A stretch of 64,000 bases of DNA, taken from the NCBI GenBank assembly GCA_030323885.1, contig CM059187.1, forward strand, positions 127,825,525 through 127,889,524, read 5' to 3'. Numbering within the stretch: position 1 is the first letter of the stretch; each line of letters starts with the position of its first letter. The notes below the pieces were generated by a model. That model made no database searches. It was not told the origin of the DNA and was given only the letters and a program-made list of their open reading frames with translations. This stretch comes from Branchipolynoe longqiensis (lineage: Eukaryota; Annelida; Polychaeta; Phyllodocida; Polynoidae). The translations under genes were made by a program, and so were the position numbers. Shown here piece by piece: positions 30,641-42,003 of the stretch.

Positions 30641-30854
30641 ATATTAACAATGTATACAGACACACACATGCATACAGTATATGTATAACCATCAATGCAG
30701 TGAAATGGCAACAGTGTGGGGTCCCCAGTGACATAGCTGCAAATCCTGCCTGCCAAATCCGACGTTGACAGGACGCAAGTGTGTGCTTGAATGTTGTTTA
30801 GTGCTACATCCCCCACCCCCCAACCCACCACCCGGCGGTGATCACAGGTGTAGC
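30641..30854. other. Unique interval
   Basis: Nothing recognised. Confidence 0.35.
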
Positions 30855-32186
30855 AGGAAATCGAAAACCCTGTAAATCGCAAACCCCCACTTGTGATTTC
30901 CTAGGAAATAGCAAACCCCCATGCCATATATGGGCATGGGGGGTTTGCGATTTCCTAGGAAATCGCATATCCCCCCTGGAGATCGCAAACCCCCCATTCT
31001 GAGTGTTAGCCTTACCATGATCTGGTAAGGCTAACACTGGCACTGACACTCAGAATATCCCAACTTTCACTATTATCTCTGTTTTTAATACTTTCAGATA
31101 AAATTGCTCTTAGGTTAAATTAAATACCTCAGATCTTCCTCTTCAATCGCGCATTGAGATATTTTTAATCGATTCGATGAAAGTTTTTTTATTTATTTTA
31201 CAAAAATAAATGCTCCCCATAGACATAGCATTGCCGCAGCACACATCACGGCGTATTTTACCCTTCGTGGGCTAGTTTCCGGGGTTGTGACGTCATGCCG
31301 ACATCGAGAATAAACTAGATCACGGTTCCGACTGCGCATGCGCTGAAAACGGCCTTGGGAGCAAAGCAAAGGCGTACGGCCATTGACTTTGCCTGTACGC
31401 GCATTGAAATATGTCAGTTTTATTCAAAATTAATAGAAATCCAAAACCCTAACCGTATTAATTTAATATAATCGTTTTGTTAAACATGTTTTCTATATGT
31501 GTTCCAAGCGGTTTGTGCCTAGGTGGTGTCGTTTGATCAATATTTTACTTTTTCTGTATGGAGATTGCTCACTGCCATTGACAATGCATTGAGTACACTG
31601 GCTATGGCTCTAACACTAGTCTGGGTGCCTAGATCTTTCTAAATCTAAATGCACATGGCATAAGATGTGCTGATTATATTGATGTAAATGCAATGCTGGA
31701 TAACAGATTAATATCTTAATTTATTCTATATATGTTTAGTTAGTATTCTATGTTTCAAACAAGAGCTGAGATGAGCTGAAACTAGCACATTTCACAGCTG
31801 CACCCAGTGTCTTAGCACTGGGGGGTTGTTTTGCTCTGATCCATCCCACAATGCACCGCGCCACTGGAACCGTGATGTAGTCTATTCGGCGGCGGCGGCG
31901 ATTTGTTTACTTTACGTGCGTCGATTCGAAAATATAACTGCTAATATCTCCGCCGTTACGGCGGTAGCCTTAATAACGCTTCGAATTTAGGGTTAATTTA
32001 ATGAAATTTCACGATTTGAGTATGTAATTCTGTTAAATATGGTCGCATTGAATAGATTTGGCCCGAATCAGTCCCAAAACACAGGGGGGTTTGCGATTTC
32101 CAGGGGGGGTTTGTGATTTCCTAGTAATTCGCAAACCCCGGGGTGTGCAATTTCCAGGGGTTTGCGATTTACTGCCACACCGGGTT
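30855..32186. mobile_element. 1.3-kb inverted-repeat element with AATCGCAAACCCC sub-repeats
   Basis: Both ends carry repeated AATCGCAAACCCC / GGGGTTTGCGATT units in opposite orientation (30880-30995 and 32083-32172), and outermost GGTGTAGCAG mirrors CTGCCACACC. Further in, AAACTAGATCACGGTTCCGA (31309) mirrors TGGAACCGTGATGTAGTCTA (31866). The left arm has local hairpins: GATTTCCTAGGAAATC, and GTGTTAGCCTTACC with its exact complement after 7 nt (31004-31038). No transposase frame; probably a non-autonomous fold-back DNA element. Confidence 0.7.
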
Positions 32187-32269
32187 ACTTGCTGGAAGTG
32201 TGTATATGTGTGTGTGGGGGGGGGAGCGATAGATGCGCATGCGCATTAGGCGAGCTGCTTCAATGCGTT

Positions 32270-32590
32270 CAGCAGGCCAGTAGGCGATGCGATGCAGGCT
32301 GCTGGGTTTGTAAGCAGGCTGCCTGGTTTGTAAGCAGGCTACCTGGTGTGTAAGCAGGCTGCCTGGTTTGTAAGCAGGCTGCCTGGTTTGTAAGCAGGCT
32401 GCCTGATTAGTAAGAACGCTGCCTGATGTGTAAGCAGGTTTCTTGGTTTGTAAGCAGGCTGCCTGGTTTGTAAGCAGGCTGCCTGGTTTATAAGAAAGGT
32501 TGCCTGGTTTGTGAGCAGGTTGCCTGGTTTGTAAGCAGGTTGCCTGGTTAGTAAGCAGGTGGCCTGGTTTGTAAGCAGGCTGGTAGGCGG
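32270..32590. repeat. 20-bp minisatellite GTAAGCAGGCTGCCTGGTTT
   Basis: About 16 units with rare length changes. The antisense frame repeats a 20-residue peptide (false 85-aa ORF). Confidence 0.97.
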
Positions 32591-32884
32591 AAGCAAATTG
32601 ATACTAAATAATGGGCCGCGAAAGTGGGTCGGGTGAAAGCCACCTAGAGATTTGATGTTGAGCCGACAAATTTATATTTTGCTTAAAAATAAACAGCAGC
32701 CATAGAAAACACAGGGATTCATTAGTACTGATGGTTCTTTAAGAATAATTGTATTTAAAAACAATCCCTTTATTAAAATTCCCAATAAGTCCTGGTTTAC
32801 CAGCCATATGATATGCAGTAATGCACATGACAGATATAGAATCAGAATGGTTGAGTGTTAGGGAGAGTGGGGGGTCGGTGGATA
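32591..32884. other. Unique interval
   Basis: Nothing recognised. Confidence 0.35.
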
Positions 32885-32962
32885 CTGTCATCCTGTCATA
32901 CTGTCACACTGTCACACTGTCATACTGTCACACTGTCACACTGTCACACTGTCACACTGTCA
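32885..32962. repeat. 8-bp minisatellite TCACACTG
   Basis: About nine units, with TCATACTG variants. Confidence 0.95.
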
Positions 32963-33019
32963 GAACATCTGCACTGGGACCTGCCACTGTCACTCATAAT
33001 TTAACACCATCAATGGATT

Positions 33020-34230
33020 AGTAGCACACCCCACACACATCACATTCATGACACTCAACGCACACTCTCATTCCACACTCTCACCCCCACTTACCACCAC
33101 TCACCACCACTCACCACCACTCGCCCCCACTCTCACCCCACTCACCATACTCTCACCCCGACTCAGCACCACTCAGCACCACTCACCCCCCACTCTCACC
33201 CCCACTCACCCCACTCACCCCACTCTCACCCCACACTCTCAACTCTCACCCCCATGCCCCCCACGCACTGACTGCACACATTCACCCCATACACTCATCC
33301 CACACACACCACCCACGCATCCTACACCTGCACCCCACACGCACACCCCAAACACGCCCCCTACTCACACACCCCTCGCATTCTCCCCACGCACTCCACT
33401 CACCTCACTTACTCCAATCATTCCATTCACTCTGATCACTCTGCTCTCTTCATTCACTGCACTCAATCACTGCACAGTTTTCACTCTCCACTCTCTTCAC
33501 TCTCTCCACTCAACCCACTCAATCCCCTTATTCCCCTCACTCCCCTCAATCCCCTCACTCCCCTCAATCCACTCAATCCACTCAATCCACTCAATCCACT
33601 CAATCCACAATCCACTCAATCCACTCAATCCACTCAATCCACTCAACCCCATCAATCCAATGAATCCCCTCAATCCATTCAATCCAGTCTAAGCAACTGA
33701 GTCCACTCAATCCACGCAAACCACTCAAGTGCACGTAATGCACTCAATCCACCCATTCCACCCAATCCACTCAATCCATCCAACCCGCCCAATTCACTGA
33801 AACTACTTAACTCACTCAATCCACACAATCCATTGAATCCCCTCAATCCACTCGATTCTCCCCAATCCAATCAATCCAGTCTAAGCAACTGAGTCCACTC
33901 AATCCACTGAAACCACTCAATGCACTCAATCCACCCAATCCAATCAATCCACCCAACCCACCCAATTCACTAAAACTATTTAACCAACTCAATCCACCCT
34001 ATCCACACAATCATTGAATCCCCTCAATCCATTGAATCCCCTCAATTCACTCAAATTCATCCAATCCATTCAATCCACTGAATCCACTCATACCACCAAA
34101 TCCAACCAATCCACTTAATCCACTCAATCCACCCAATCCACCCAATCAACCCAATCAACTCAATCCACCCAATTCACCCAATCCACTTGATTCCACCCAA
34201 TTCCACCAAATCCACCAAATCGACTCAATC
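33020..34230. repeat. CACTCAATC-type array with ~192-bp higher-order copy
   Basis: 33020-33400 is CACTC/CACCCC low complexity; 33480-34230 is based on 9-bp CACTCAATC. A longer unit is repeated: AATCCAGTCTAAGCAACTGA begins at 33681 and 33873 (192 bp) and following sequence stays parallel. False 214-aa frame. Confidence 0.92.
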
Positions 34231-34520
34231 CTCCCCTCCTTCCCCTTCCTCCCTTCCCCTCCCTCTCCTCCCTCCCCTCCCTCTCCTCCCTCCCGTCCCT
34301 CCCCTTCCTCCCTCACCTCGCTCCATCCCCTCACTGCCCGACTGCCTCCTGCCGGGCCCGGTCCCCACACCCATCCACACGTCCAGTCACTCACTCCACT
34401 CACTCCAGTCCCTCACTCAACATCCCTCCACTCATTCCGCTCACTCCATCCCCTCACTTCCTCCCCTCCCTGCCCGAGTGCCTCCTGCCGGGCCCGGTGC
34501 CCACACACCAGTCCACACAT
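34231..34520. repeat. Pyrimidine tract with 133-bp partial duplication
   Basis: CTCCCTCCC tract to 34330. Then CTGCCGGGCCCGGT occurs in two similar blocks about 133 bp apart (34348 and 34481), each followed by CCACACN(C/A) sequence. Confidence 0.8.
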
Positions 34521-35587
34521 GCGCCCCACGCCCGGCTTTAATATGGAGATGGCAGATCCACCGGGGATCGTTTCCCGGGAAACAGTTCAAAGGCGGGGTC
34601 CAAATCGTCAAATTAGATGTTGCGCCGCGGGTCGACCTTTACCCTGAAGGTCACTGCTCGCAGCGGCGGCTTCCAGGGCCTCCTTTGACAAACACACCGT
34701 CGACACACACACCCCAAAATATAGCAAATCACCGAACTCCTCTCGCAAAACAAAACAAAATCAAAACCACCCACCATTATTATCATCACCTTCAGTCTAC
34801 TATTACTGTATTTTAATTTGTTCACAACAATTTACACTAAAATGATAATTAGTGCATCAGGTGCGGCTTGTGTATAATTATGCCCGTACCAACAGGAATA
34901 ATGTAAATGACTTCCGGTCCGACATTAGTGGTGAGTTCAATCAGTGGTTTACCACAGTCTCGGTTTTTGTTGTTGTCAATCCTCCCTTTCCCCCCTCTTT
35001 CCCCCTCTTTAAAACAAATCATATATATATATATATATTAAATCCTGATGGTCAATGGGTAGGCATACAGAGGCTCAAGTCAATATGTGACAAAAATGAT
35101 ATATATTTTTTAAAGTTGGAAATCCTGATGGGGACAGAGGCTTAAGTGGCGTATTTGCACAGCTGTGTCTGTGGACCAGCCGTTGGAGAGGCTGCAGAGG
35201 CTGCATCCACAAGAGGGAGGGGAGGGGTATGGAAATAGCTCTACCATAGCGAGCTTTCCTTCTTGACCTTCGGTGCGGCGAGTTATTTCAGTCAACCGCT
35301 TTTAATACATTTTGCAATCGTCACTGGCCTCAATTCACAGGACCAATTTGATTAATGAATTCGAGAGGCCATTTGCAGAGGTTTGGCTGCATGTTTTTGT
35401 GGTTTATCAGCCTTTCAAGCTGCCTGTTTACTTTTTAATTTGCGATATTTGCTAGCACTAGTCTGATTCGCAGTAATGGTCGTGCTAGATCTGTTGTGAT
35501 ATATAACATAAAAAATGCTTCTTTCTCTCTTTTTTTTTTATCAGAACCCATCACAAGAGGGCAGACATCGAGATCTAGTAAATAGAT
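34521..35587. other. Unique interval (about 1 kb) with palindrome
   Basis: GTTTCCCGGGAAAC at 34570-34583 is a perfect 14-bp palindrome whose core TTCCCGGGAA is STAT-like. 35110-35470 is balanced, with homeobox- and forkhead-like words (GATTAATGAATT, TGTTTACTTT). No exon recognised. Confidence 0.4.
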
Positions 35588-35925
35588 GGTTAGTTTTTGG
35601 AGGTTTACATCCTGGCAGCATCTAAGGGCATATCAGGGAGGGTCCCGACTTGTGACAGTACGCACTCATGGCGACATTATAGTGTTGCCCCACTGGGATA
35701 CCAGGCTGCTGGCACCATGAGTTGATATGATATCCCACTCAGTCACATTATCCTCACACTGAGCCATCCAGTTCTTGCCATACCCTAATAATGCCGAGCG
35801 CGTGGCGAGGAATCAACAGGTATCAATTTTGAAGTCATTGATTTGACTCTAGCAGGGTTCGAACCCCACGATCTACTAAAACGGGTGCCGGACGCTCAAA
35901 TCATCCGGCCATCCTATCGGGTCCA
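35588..35925 (-). mobile_element. SINE-T, full length, head A
   Basis: Reverse GTTTACATCCTGGCAGCATC to GGCCATCCTATCGGGTC; tail decayed. Confidence 0.88.
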
Positions 35926-36170
35926 CAATAGACAAGTTTCCTGGCATTGACCAGACAGGTAGAATGTAATGTCCTGTCTGTGGGAGGGTGGGCGGGGTGG
36001 GGGGGGGGGGGGGGGGCGAGTGCCTGCTAGGAAGGCATGACACAGTCAACCCTAGGGACTGATCCTGCAAGCCTACTACCAGCTGTTGCTACTTCTTAGC
36101 AAACAAGGGTTACCAGAGGTACTGCTGGTGCGGTGCTGTATTGAGGCTAATTATTGATAACTATAATATA
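35926..36170. other. Unique interval with G-run
   Basis: A G-run at about 35999-36017; otherwise unrecognised. Confidence 0.4.
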
Positions 36171-36717
36171 TTGAGGATTTGCATCTGACGTAGGCATCAC
36201 ACTACTCCTGCTTCATGGTTGGATAGAAGCAGTTCATTCTAGTATCAGGTGATGTAAATAAAACAAAAAACACAAATCTATTCACTGCTACGATCTAATT
36301 CTGTTATTTAGAACCATGAAAATTCAATCGGGGGTTGAAGTAAAGTTATTTATGAGAATAGCTTATTCAAAAAGTGAAATTTGGTCAAATTAAACCCCAC
36401 ATTCAAGCGATATTAATGCTGCCGCCGCATCGGAGTCGATATTGTCGAAGGTAAACAAAACAAAGAGCACAAATCTATTCACTGCTACAATCTTAATTCT
36501 GTTATTTAGAACCATGAAAATTCAATCAAGGGTTGAAATAATGTTATTTATGAGAATAGCTTATTCAAAAAGTGAAATTTGGTCATTTTAAATCCAAAAT
36601 CCTGGTGATATTAACGCCCCCGCCACATCGGCAGTGTTATGCTGTACTTTCTATCCAACCATGGTGGCCGACGAGGCACTGGTCACGTGGTGTTAATCGT
36701 TTAATGCAAATCCTCAA
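36171..36717. mobile_element. 547-bp inverted-repeat element with internal 197-bp dimer
   Basis: The ends TTGAGGATTTGCAT (36171) and ATGCAAATCCTCAA (36704-36717) are perfect inverses, with TA on both sides. A second inverted pair CATGGTTGGATAGAA (36213) / TTCTATCCAACCATG (36649) lies inside. Between them a 197-bp unit is present twice: CACAAATCTATTCACTGCTA at 36271 and 36468. TA duplication suits a Tc1/mariner-type MITE. No transposase. Confidence 0.8.
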
Positions 36718-37221
36718 TAGTGGTCATTCTATATTCTTTACAAATCATTGAATATTCAGTTCTGGGAAGGTTTTCACAGGTTTTCGCTATAGCTCTTTTT
36801 CCGTGGAGCAGACATAGTAAGCTGCTACTCATGAAATGATTTCTTCCTACAGCCATTTGCGGATAGGTTGGTGGTGGGAATTGTAGGATTTCTTCTTTGG
36901 GGCATGCCGCGAAATGAGATGCTAGTTCTTCCCATTGCCGCCAGAGGGCGAGTTGGTGGCGGGAGTTGTCTATAATAGTGCCCGTAAGGACTGTAATTTG
37001 GACATATACACAGAAATGGTATATATAACCATGTTTTGGCATGAGGCCGATTCCTGCAAACCCACGTTCAGTTAGAAAGCCCGGATGCAATAAACTTCAC
37101 GCAACATGAACGCTTATGAGAGCACATCTCGTGCTCCCACGTGAGCACCTCGATATCGGTGTTTGCTTGCCTTCATGCAAACCTGGAGATCACCAGGCTG
37201 CTCAAGATTAGTACCATGCAC
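36718..37221. other. Unique interval with 129-codon minus frame and CTCF-like motif
   Basis: The minus frame 37090-36701 has unbiased composition (includes ALWRQWEELASHFAACPKEE) but runs into the terminal repeat of the neighbouring MITE, and no domain is recognised. Could be an old exon, a processed fragment or chance; I lean to chance. Confidence 0.3.
36938..36951 (+). promoter_or_regulatory. CTCF-like motif
   Basis: CCGCCAGAGGGCGA matches the CTCF core except for G at position 3. Motif match only. Confidence 0.33.
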
Positions 37222-37393
37222 AATATTCAGGATAATGTGACTGAGTAGGATATCAGGTCATCGTGCTGGCTGCCTGGTCTCCCAGTAGGGCAGCACTATA
37301 AAATTGCCATGAGTGTTTCACTGTCGCAAGTCAGTATCCGTCCTGATATGATCTTAGATGTTGCCGGGACGTAAAACTTCAACAATCACCCAA
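37222..37393 (+). mobile_element. SINE-T, 5'-truncated, tail 2
   Basis: ATTCAGGATAATGTGACTGA to ACTTCAACAATCACCCAACC; module CGTCCTGATATGATCTTAG ... CCGGGAC. Confidence 0.88.
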
Positions 37394-37920
37394 CCATGCA
37401 CAGCACTCGTAATCCTTTTAGTAAGTGGTATTTTTGATCAGGATACTACAGGATAATTAAATTAAAAATAATATAACCAAACTAAATTGTACAACATGGT
37501 CTTGCAAAGTTCACACTTGTAATATTTCTAAGTATTTTTAATTCGTGGTCAACCGCTAAAATGTACGTTTACTTTGCTGATAAAATCACCAACCTAGAAC
37601 CACAACCCAAAGCTGTAGATCCTAGTGATGGTAAATACCAGTCGCAAATATTTCACTATGCTACTTACACTTGTGATGGGGAAGGTGAGCTGCGAGTTCC
37701 CATGTGACAGGTCGTGGGTTTGAACCTTGGTACCCTAGACACATGGAATAGCTTCAGTCACTGAGAGAATTACAGTCATTTGTTGGATTAGTTGGCTGGT
37801 CACCGATCCGACTCACTGCAGGTATAGCTGACAGCAATAGCCCCTCTCAGTGAGAGTAGAGCAGGGCATCATGTGAGGTGGTGCTTGATTGGTTAGTTCA
37901 TTGTCTGCTGTGTGTGTGAT
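37394..37920. other. Unique interval with possible head C
   Basis: GTTCCCATGTGACAGGTCGT (37695) then GGGTTTGAACCTTGG resembles a tRNA-like head whose body does not match SINE-T. Otherwise unrecognised. Confidence 0.4.
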
Positions 37921-38302
37921 CAAAGACCCTATAAAACTAAGACGGCTCACTCAGCCTGTACTATGTAATCAAAATGATCAAACCCACCAGTTGGTGCGCT
38001 GGCTGTTCTGTTGGTTAAACAGGTGCTATATTATATGTATAAATGTATATCTGAATGTTAAAGCTGTGCGATGATGGCGATGATGATGATGATGCTGATG
38101 ATGATGTGTATTTGTTCATAGCAATTTCATATTGATGTGTATTCATACTTACCTATCTCATGTATAATATAATTGTATGTGTCTACATGTGAAACACCAA
38201 CCAGCAGCCAGGCTGATCAAACCCACCACAAGGTGGCACTGCAAAATGTACATTACCATGGGAGAGATAGGGAGTGAGCGTCTTAGTATTCTAGGGTCTT
38301 TG
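37921..38302. mobile_element. 382-bp MITE (family M7), copy 1
   Basis: Terminal inverted repeats of about 31 bp: left starts CAAAGACCCTATAAAACTAA, right is the inverse of CAAAGACCCTAGAATACTAA. Flanks GTGTGAT (37914-37920) and GTGTGAC (38303-38309) look like a 7-bp target duplication. A GAT-rich stretch lies inside (38070-38105). The second copy is at 54302-54672, also with 7-bp flanks. The interior carries CCACAAGGTGGCAC (38225), CTCF-like. No coding. Confidence 0.9.
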
Positions 38303-38552
38303 GTGTGACTGAGTTGCCATGCATGTGAAGTGGTGAAAGTGGATAGATTCAGGGTGGCCATGTCAACGTGAGTGAGTCAGGCTACAGTTACCATCAGGTG
38401 ACGCGGTGCCCGTCAACTACCTGGCTGAGTCAACCTAGAGTTGACACTCAATACTCCCTGTGAGTGAAAGTATTAGATGTGTCTCTGGTGCAGCTGGCCA
38501 CTTCAAACCAAAGATGTAAGCATTGATACGTGTAGCTGCCTAGGTTAGTAAT
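38303..38552. other. Unique interval
   Basis: Nothing recognised. Confidence 0.35.
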
Positions 38553-38606
38553 TGGTTGGTTGGTTGTTGGAGTTGTCCGTCCTGGCAAAATCTAAGGTAA
38601 AATCAA
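38553..38606 (-). mobile_element. SINE-T 3' module fragment, tail 2
   Basis: Reverse GGTTGGTTGGTTGTTGGAGT, TCCTGGCAAAATCTAAGG. It ends in AAATCAAG, a decayed GTCCT stem region; another solo or nearly solo module. Confidence 0.65.
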
Positions 38607-38835
38607 GAATGCGCTAGTACTTAGCATTATCAGGGCAGGGCAAGGGAGTATTGGAATGATGAAGACCGATATGAATATTTCAATTTCTGCTGATCTTTCA
38701 GTACTGCCTAAAGGTGAGAACCAGCTCACAGCGTTGATGGCGGGATGGCCCTCTTTCAAGCCAGCTCCTTCACTGTAGAAGTTAGACCCTTTATTTTGAC
38801 TCACTTTGCACCTATAACCACGTTCCTCCTGATAA
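38607..38835. other. Unique interval
   Basis: TAGCATTATCAGGGCAGGGC near 38627 may be a scrap of SINE body; otherwise unrecognised. Confidence 0.35.
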
Positions 38836-38848
38836 CCAAACTTGGTCG

Positions 38849-39183
38849 TTTGTTTGTTGTTTTACGTCGTAGCAACATCTAAGGTCATATCAGGACGGGT
38901 ACCGATTTGTGACACTGCACACTCATGGCGACTTTATAGTGCTGCCCCCATTGGGAAATCAGGCCACCAACACCATGATGTTACATCCCACTCAGGCACA
39001 TTATCCTGAAACTGACCGAACCAGTTCTTGCCCTATCCTAGTAATGTCGAGCGCCAGGCTAGGAAGTGACAAGTATCAATTTTTAAGTCATTGGTTTGCC
39101 TCGACCGGGGTTCGAACCAACGACCCCCAATCTCCCAAAACAGGGGACGGACGCGCAACTCATTCGGCCACCCCGTCTGGTCT
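38849..39183 (-). mobile_element. SINE-T, full length, head A, tail 1, perfect duplication
   Basis: CCAAACTTGGTCG is present at 38836-38848 and 39184-39196, a perfect 13-bp target duplication. Complete reverse structure. Confidence 0.95.
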
Positions 39184-39226
39184 CCAAACTTGGTCGACTT
39201 TTTGCCATAGACTTGGTTCTACTGAG

Positions 39227-39316
39227 GATTCCGGTGAAATTGTCCTAACCAATATTTTAGATCACATAAAGCTCCTAAAGATTCCGGTGAAATTGTCCTA
39301 ACCAATATTTTACACG
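39227..39316. repeat. 53-bp direct duplication
   Basis: GATTCCGGTGAAATTGTCCT starts at 39227 and 39280; both continue AACCAATATTTTA. Confidence 0.9.
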
Positions 39317-39476
39317 ACATAAAAAGCCACGTCCTGTATCAGGGAGTATATGTATTCACCACATCCCACACCTTCCGCCAGGTAAACTATAGCTGTGACC
39401 CAGCATGCTTGCTCTGAGTGTCAATCCTTCCTGAGGGACCAGCGAAATAAAGAACCATTATGACCAGCGAAATTAA

Positions 39477-39630
39477 GAACCATCAAGAGAAACCTGAAGC
39501 TGAGAGACATTAAGCCCGACTGATGGATGCAAGTCTCACAGCAGAGAGCTAATTGGAGAGCGGCAGTCAAGTAATGAAAGCAGTCTTTGTCGCATCGCGA
39601 CCGACAGCATGATGATGATGATGAATATCC
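39477..39630 (+). mobile_element. LINE 3' end, copy 3
   Basis: CATCAAGAGAAACCTGAAGC to GACAGCATGATGATGATGAT. Same family as 848-1512, 5'-truncated to about 30 RT codons plus 3' UTR. A 22-bp duplication (GACCAGCGAAATTAAGAACC) lies just 5'. Confidence 0.82.
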
Positions 39631-40369
39631 ATTTCGGTTGTGCATGAAAGTTCCTCTCCGTACTTACCATTATTAAAAGTGGAGAACCACTTCTAATCAA
39701 GTAGAACCTACCGATAATGTTGGGAACTCTTTTTTTTAATAGGCTTTCTATTTAATAGCTTCCCCAAAATATGCAAATTATGCCCATTCCCGGTGAGGCC
39801 TTGTTATTTGTGTATGTTTGTTTAGAAAAGGTGGTGTGTTGGGTATAATGTCTGGGATGTGGCAGTAGGAGGGAGGGCTTGGACATGTCGACTCTGATCT
39901 CTAACCAGAGTAAGCAGTAAATAATCAAACTGGGGACCTATAGCTAGCTGGCCATTGGCTGTCCATAAGCAGTAAGGCATACGCAATAGGAAAGAAGCAA
40001 TATGCAATAAGTGAAGCAGCTAATCTCAGAGACGGCCTGAATACAGATCTCACTGACCACCCCCCCCCCCCCCCGTCCGCCGCCAACGCCCTCCGACAGC
40101 GGAACAGCAAGTAGAGAGTACGGTGTCTGTGTGAGGGGACAGGGGGATGGGGCGGAGGGGTGACAGGGAGGGACAAGGGGGGGGGGAGATTGATTTATCA
40201 ATACCTGGGCCAGGATGAATTGGTTGCAGGGTTGAGAAGTCCAGACATGAGGCCCGGGGGATCGGCTATCTAATAGTAGCTGAGGGTCTGGGGAGGGAGA
40301 GCATGGAGGGTCGAGGAGTGTGAAGGGGTGTACTGGGGGTGTGAAGGGGGACGGCAGAGGGAGTGGGAC
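39631..40369. other. Unique interval turning G-rich
   Basis: AT-rich at left; C-run at 40060-40074; G-rich from 40140. No feature recognised. Confidence 0.4.
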
Positions 40370-41930
40370 GGGGAGCGGGGAGCGGAGCGTGAGCGGGGAG
40401 CGTGAGGGGAGCGGGGAGCGTTAGGGGGAGCGTTAGGGGGGAGCTTTAGGGAGGGAGCGAGATAGGGAGCGGGGATGGGGAACGGGAAGGGGGAGTAGGA
40501 GAGGGGAGTAGAGAGGGGAGTGGGAGATGGGAGTGGGAGAGGGGAGTGGGAGGGGAGTAGGGAGAGGGGGAGTGGGAGGGGGAGGGGGTGGGGGGAGGGG
40601 AGGGGAGGGGGAGAGGGGAGAGGGGAGGGGGAGACGGGAGGGGGAGAGGGGAGTGGGAGAAGGGAGAGGGGAGGGGAGGGCTAGAGGGGAGTGGTAAGGG
40701 GGAGGGGGAGGAGTGGAGAGGGGAGTGGGAGAGGGGAGTGGGAGGGGGGAGAGGGAGTGGGAGAGGGGAGGGGAGGGGGAGAGGGGGGAGTGGGGGAGGA
40801 GGGGAGGGGGGAGGGGGTGGGAGTGGGGGGAGAGGGAGGGGAGCCGGAGGGGAGGGGGGGGGGAGCGGGAGGGGAGTGGGAGGGAGTGGGATGGGGGAGG
40901 AGGGGAGGGGGGAGGGGAGTGGGGGGGGAGTGGGGGGGGAGTGGGAGGGGAGTGGGAGGGGAGTGGGAGGGGGAGGAGGAGGAGTGGGAGGGGAGGGGGA
41001 GGGGAGCGGGAGGGGAGCGGGAGGGGGGGGGGAGGGGAGCGGGAGGGGAGGGGAGGGGGAGGGGGGGGGGGGGGAGGGGAGGGGAGGGGGGGAGTGGGGA
41101 GGGGGGGGAGGGGGGGGGAGGGGGAGAGGAGGGGGAGGGGAGGGAGGGGAGGGGGGGGGGGGGAGGGAGGGGGGAGGGGAGGGGGGGGGGGAGTGGGAGG
41201 GGGGGAGGGGGGGGGAGTGGGGGGAGTGGGAGGGGGGGGAGGGGAGAGGGGGGGAGGGGGGGGGAGGGGAGGGGGGTGGAGGGGAGGGGGGAGGGGCGGG
41301 GGAGGGGAGTGGGGGGGAGTGGGGGCGGGAGGGGGGAGGGGGAGGGGGGGAGGGGAGGGGGGGGAGGGGAGGGGGAGGGGAGGGGAGAGTGGGGCAGGGG
41401 GGGGGGAGGTGGAGGGGGGGAGGGGGGGGGAGGGGAGTGGGAGGGGAGGGAGGGGGGGGGAGGTGGCAGGGGAGGGCGGGGGGAGGAGGGGCGAGGGGGG
41501 GAGGGGGGGGAGGGTGGCAGGGGAGTGGAGGGAGGGGAGGAGGGCGGGAGGGGGCGGAGGGGAGGAGTGGGAGGAGGGGAGTGGCAGGGGAGGGCAGGGG
41601 AGGGCGGGAGGGGAGCGGGAGGGGAGTCGGGAGGGGGCGGGAGGGGGAGGGTGGAGGGGAGCGGGGAGGGGAGCGGGAGGGGAGCGGGAGGGGAGCGGGA
41701 GGGGAGGGGGGGGAGGGGGGGGTGGGGGGGGAGGGGAGGGGAGGGGGAGGGGAGGGGAGGGGTGAGCGGAGGGAGGGGGAGGGGGAGCGGGGGGGGGGAG
41801 AGCGGGAGGGAGAGAGCGGGGAAGGAAGAGCCGGAGTGAGGAGCGGGAGGGTGGATCGGGATGGAGGAGCGTGAGGAGGGAGAGGGAGGGGGAGTGGGAG
41901 AGGTGGGCTGGAGGGGACGGGATACTTGTA
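40370..41930. repeat. 1.5-kb G/A (purine) tract
   Basis: [22 protein letters not shown] sequence, almost without pyrimidine on the + strand apart from scattered T and C. Units of 5-12 bp are irregular. Strong potential for G-quadruplex and triplex. False frames of 350-428 aa on both strands (G/R/E against P/S/L). Sequencing depth and assembly here are likely unreliable. Confidence 0.97.
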
Positions 41931-42003
41931 CGATTATCAACGGTATGGAGGAGGGAGGGCGAAGGGACTTGTGGGAAAGGTTACTGGGGACGATGTGGAT
42001 ATG

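Noticed and set aside
36701..37090. 129-aa minus frame as a host exon
   Set aside because: It runs into the MITE terminus, has no recognised domain and no clear splice sites; kept only as a possibility.
40588..41940. Frames of 350-428 aa in the purine tract
   Set aside because: Stops cannot occur in sequence that is nearly all G/A in GGG/GAG context; compositional artefact on both strands.
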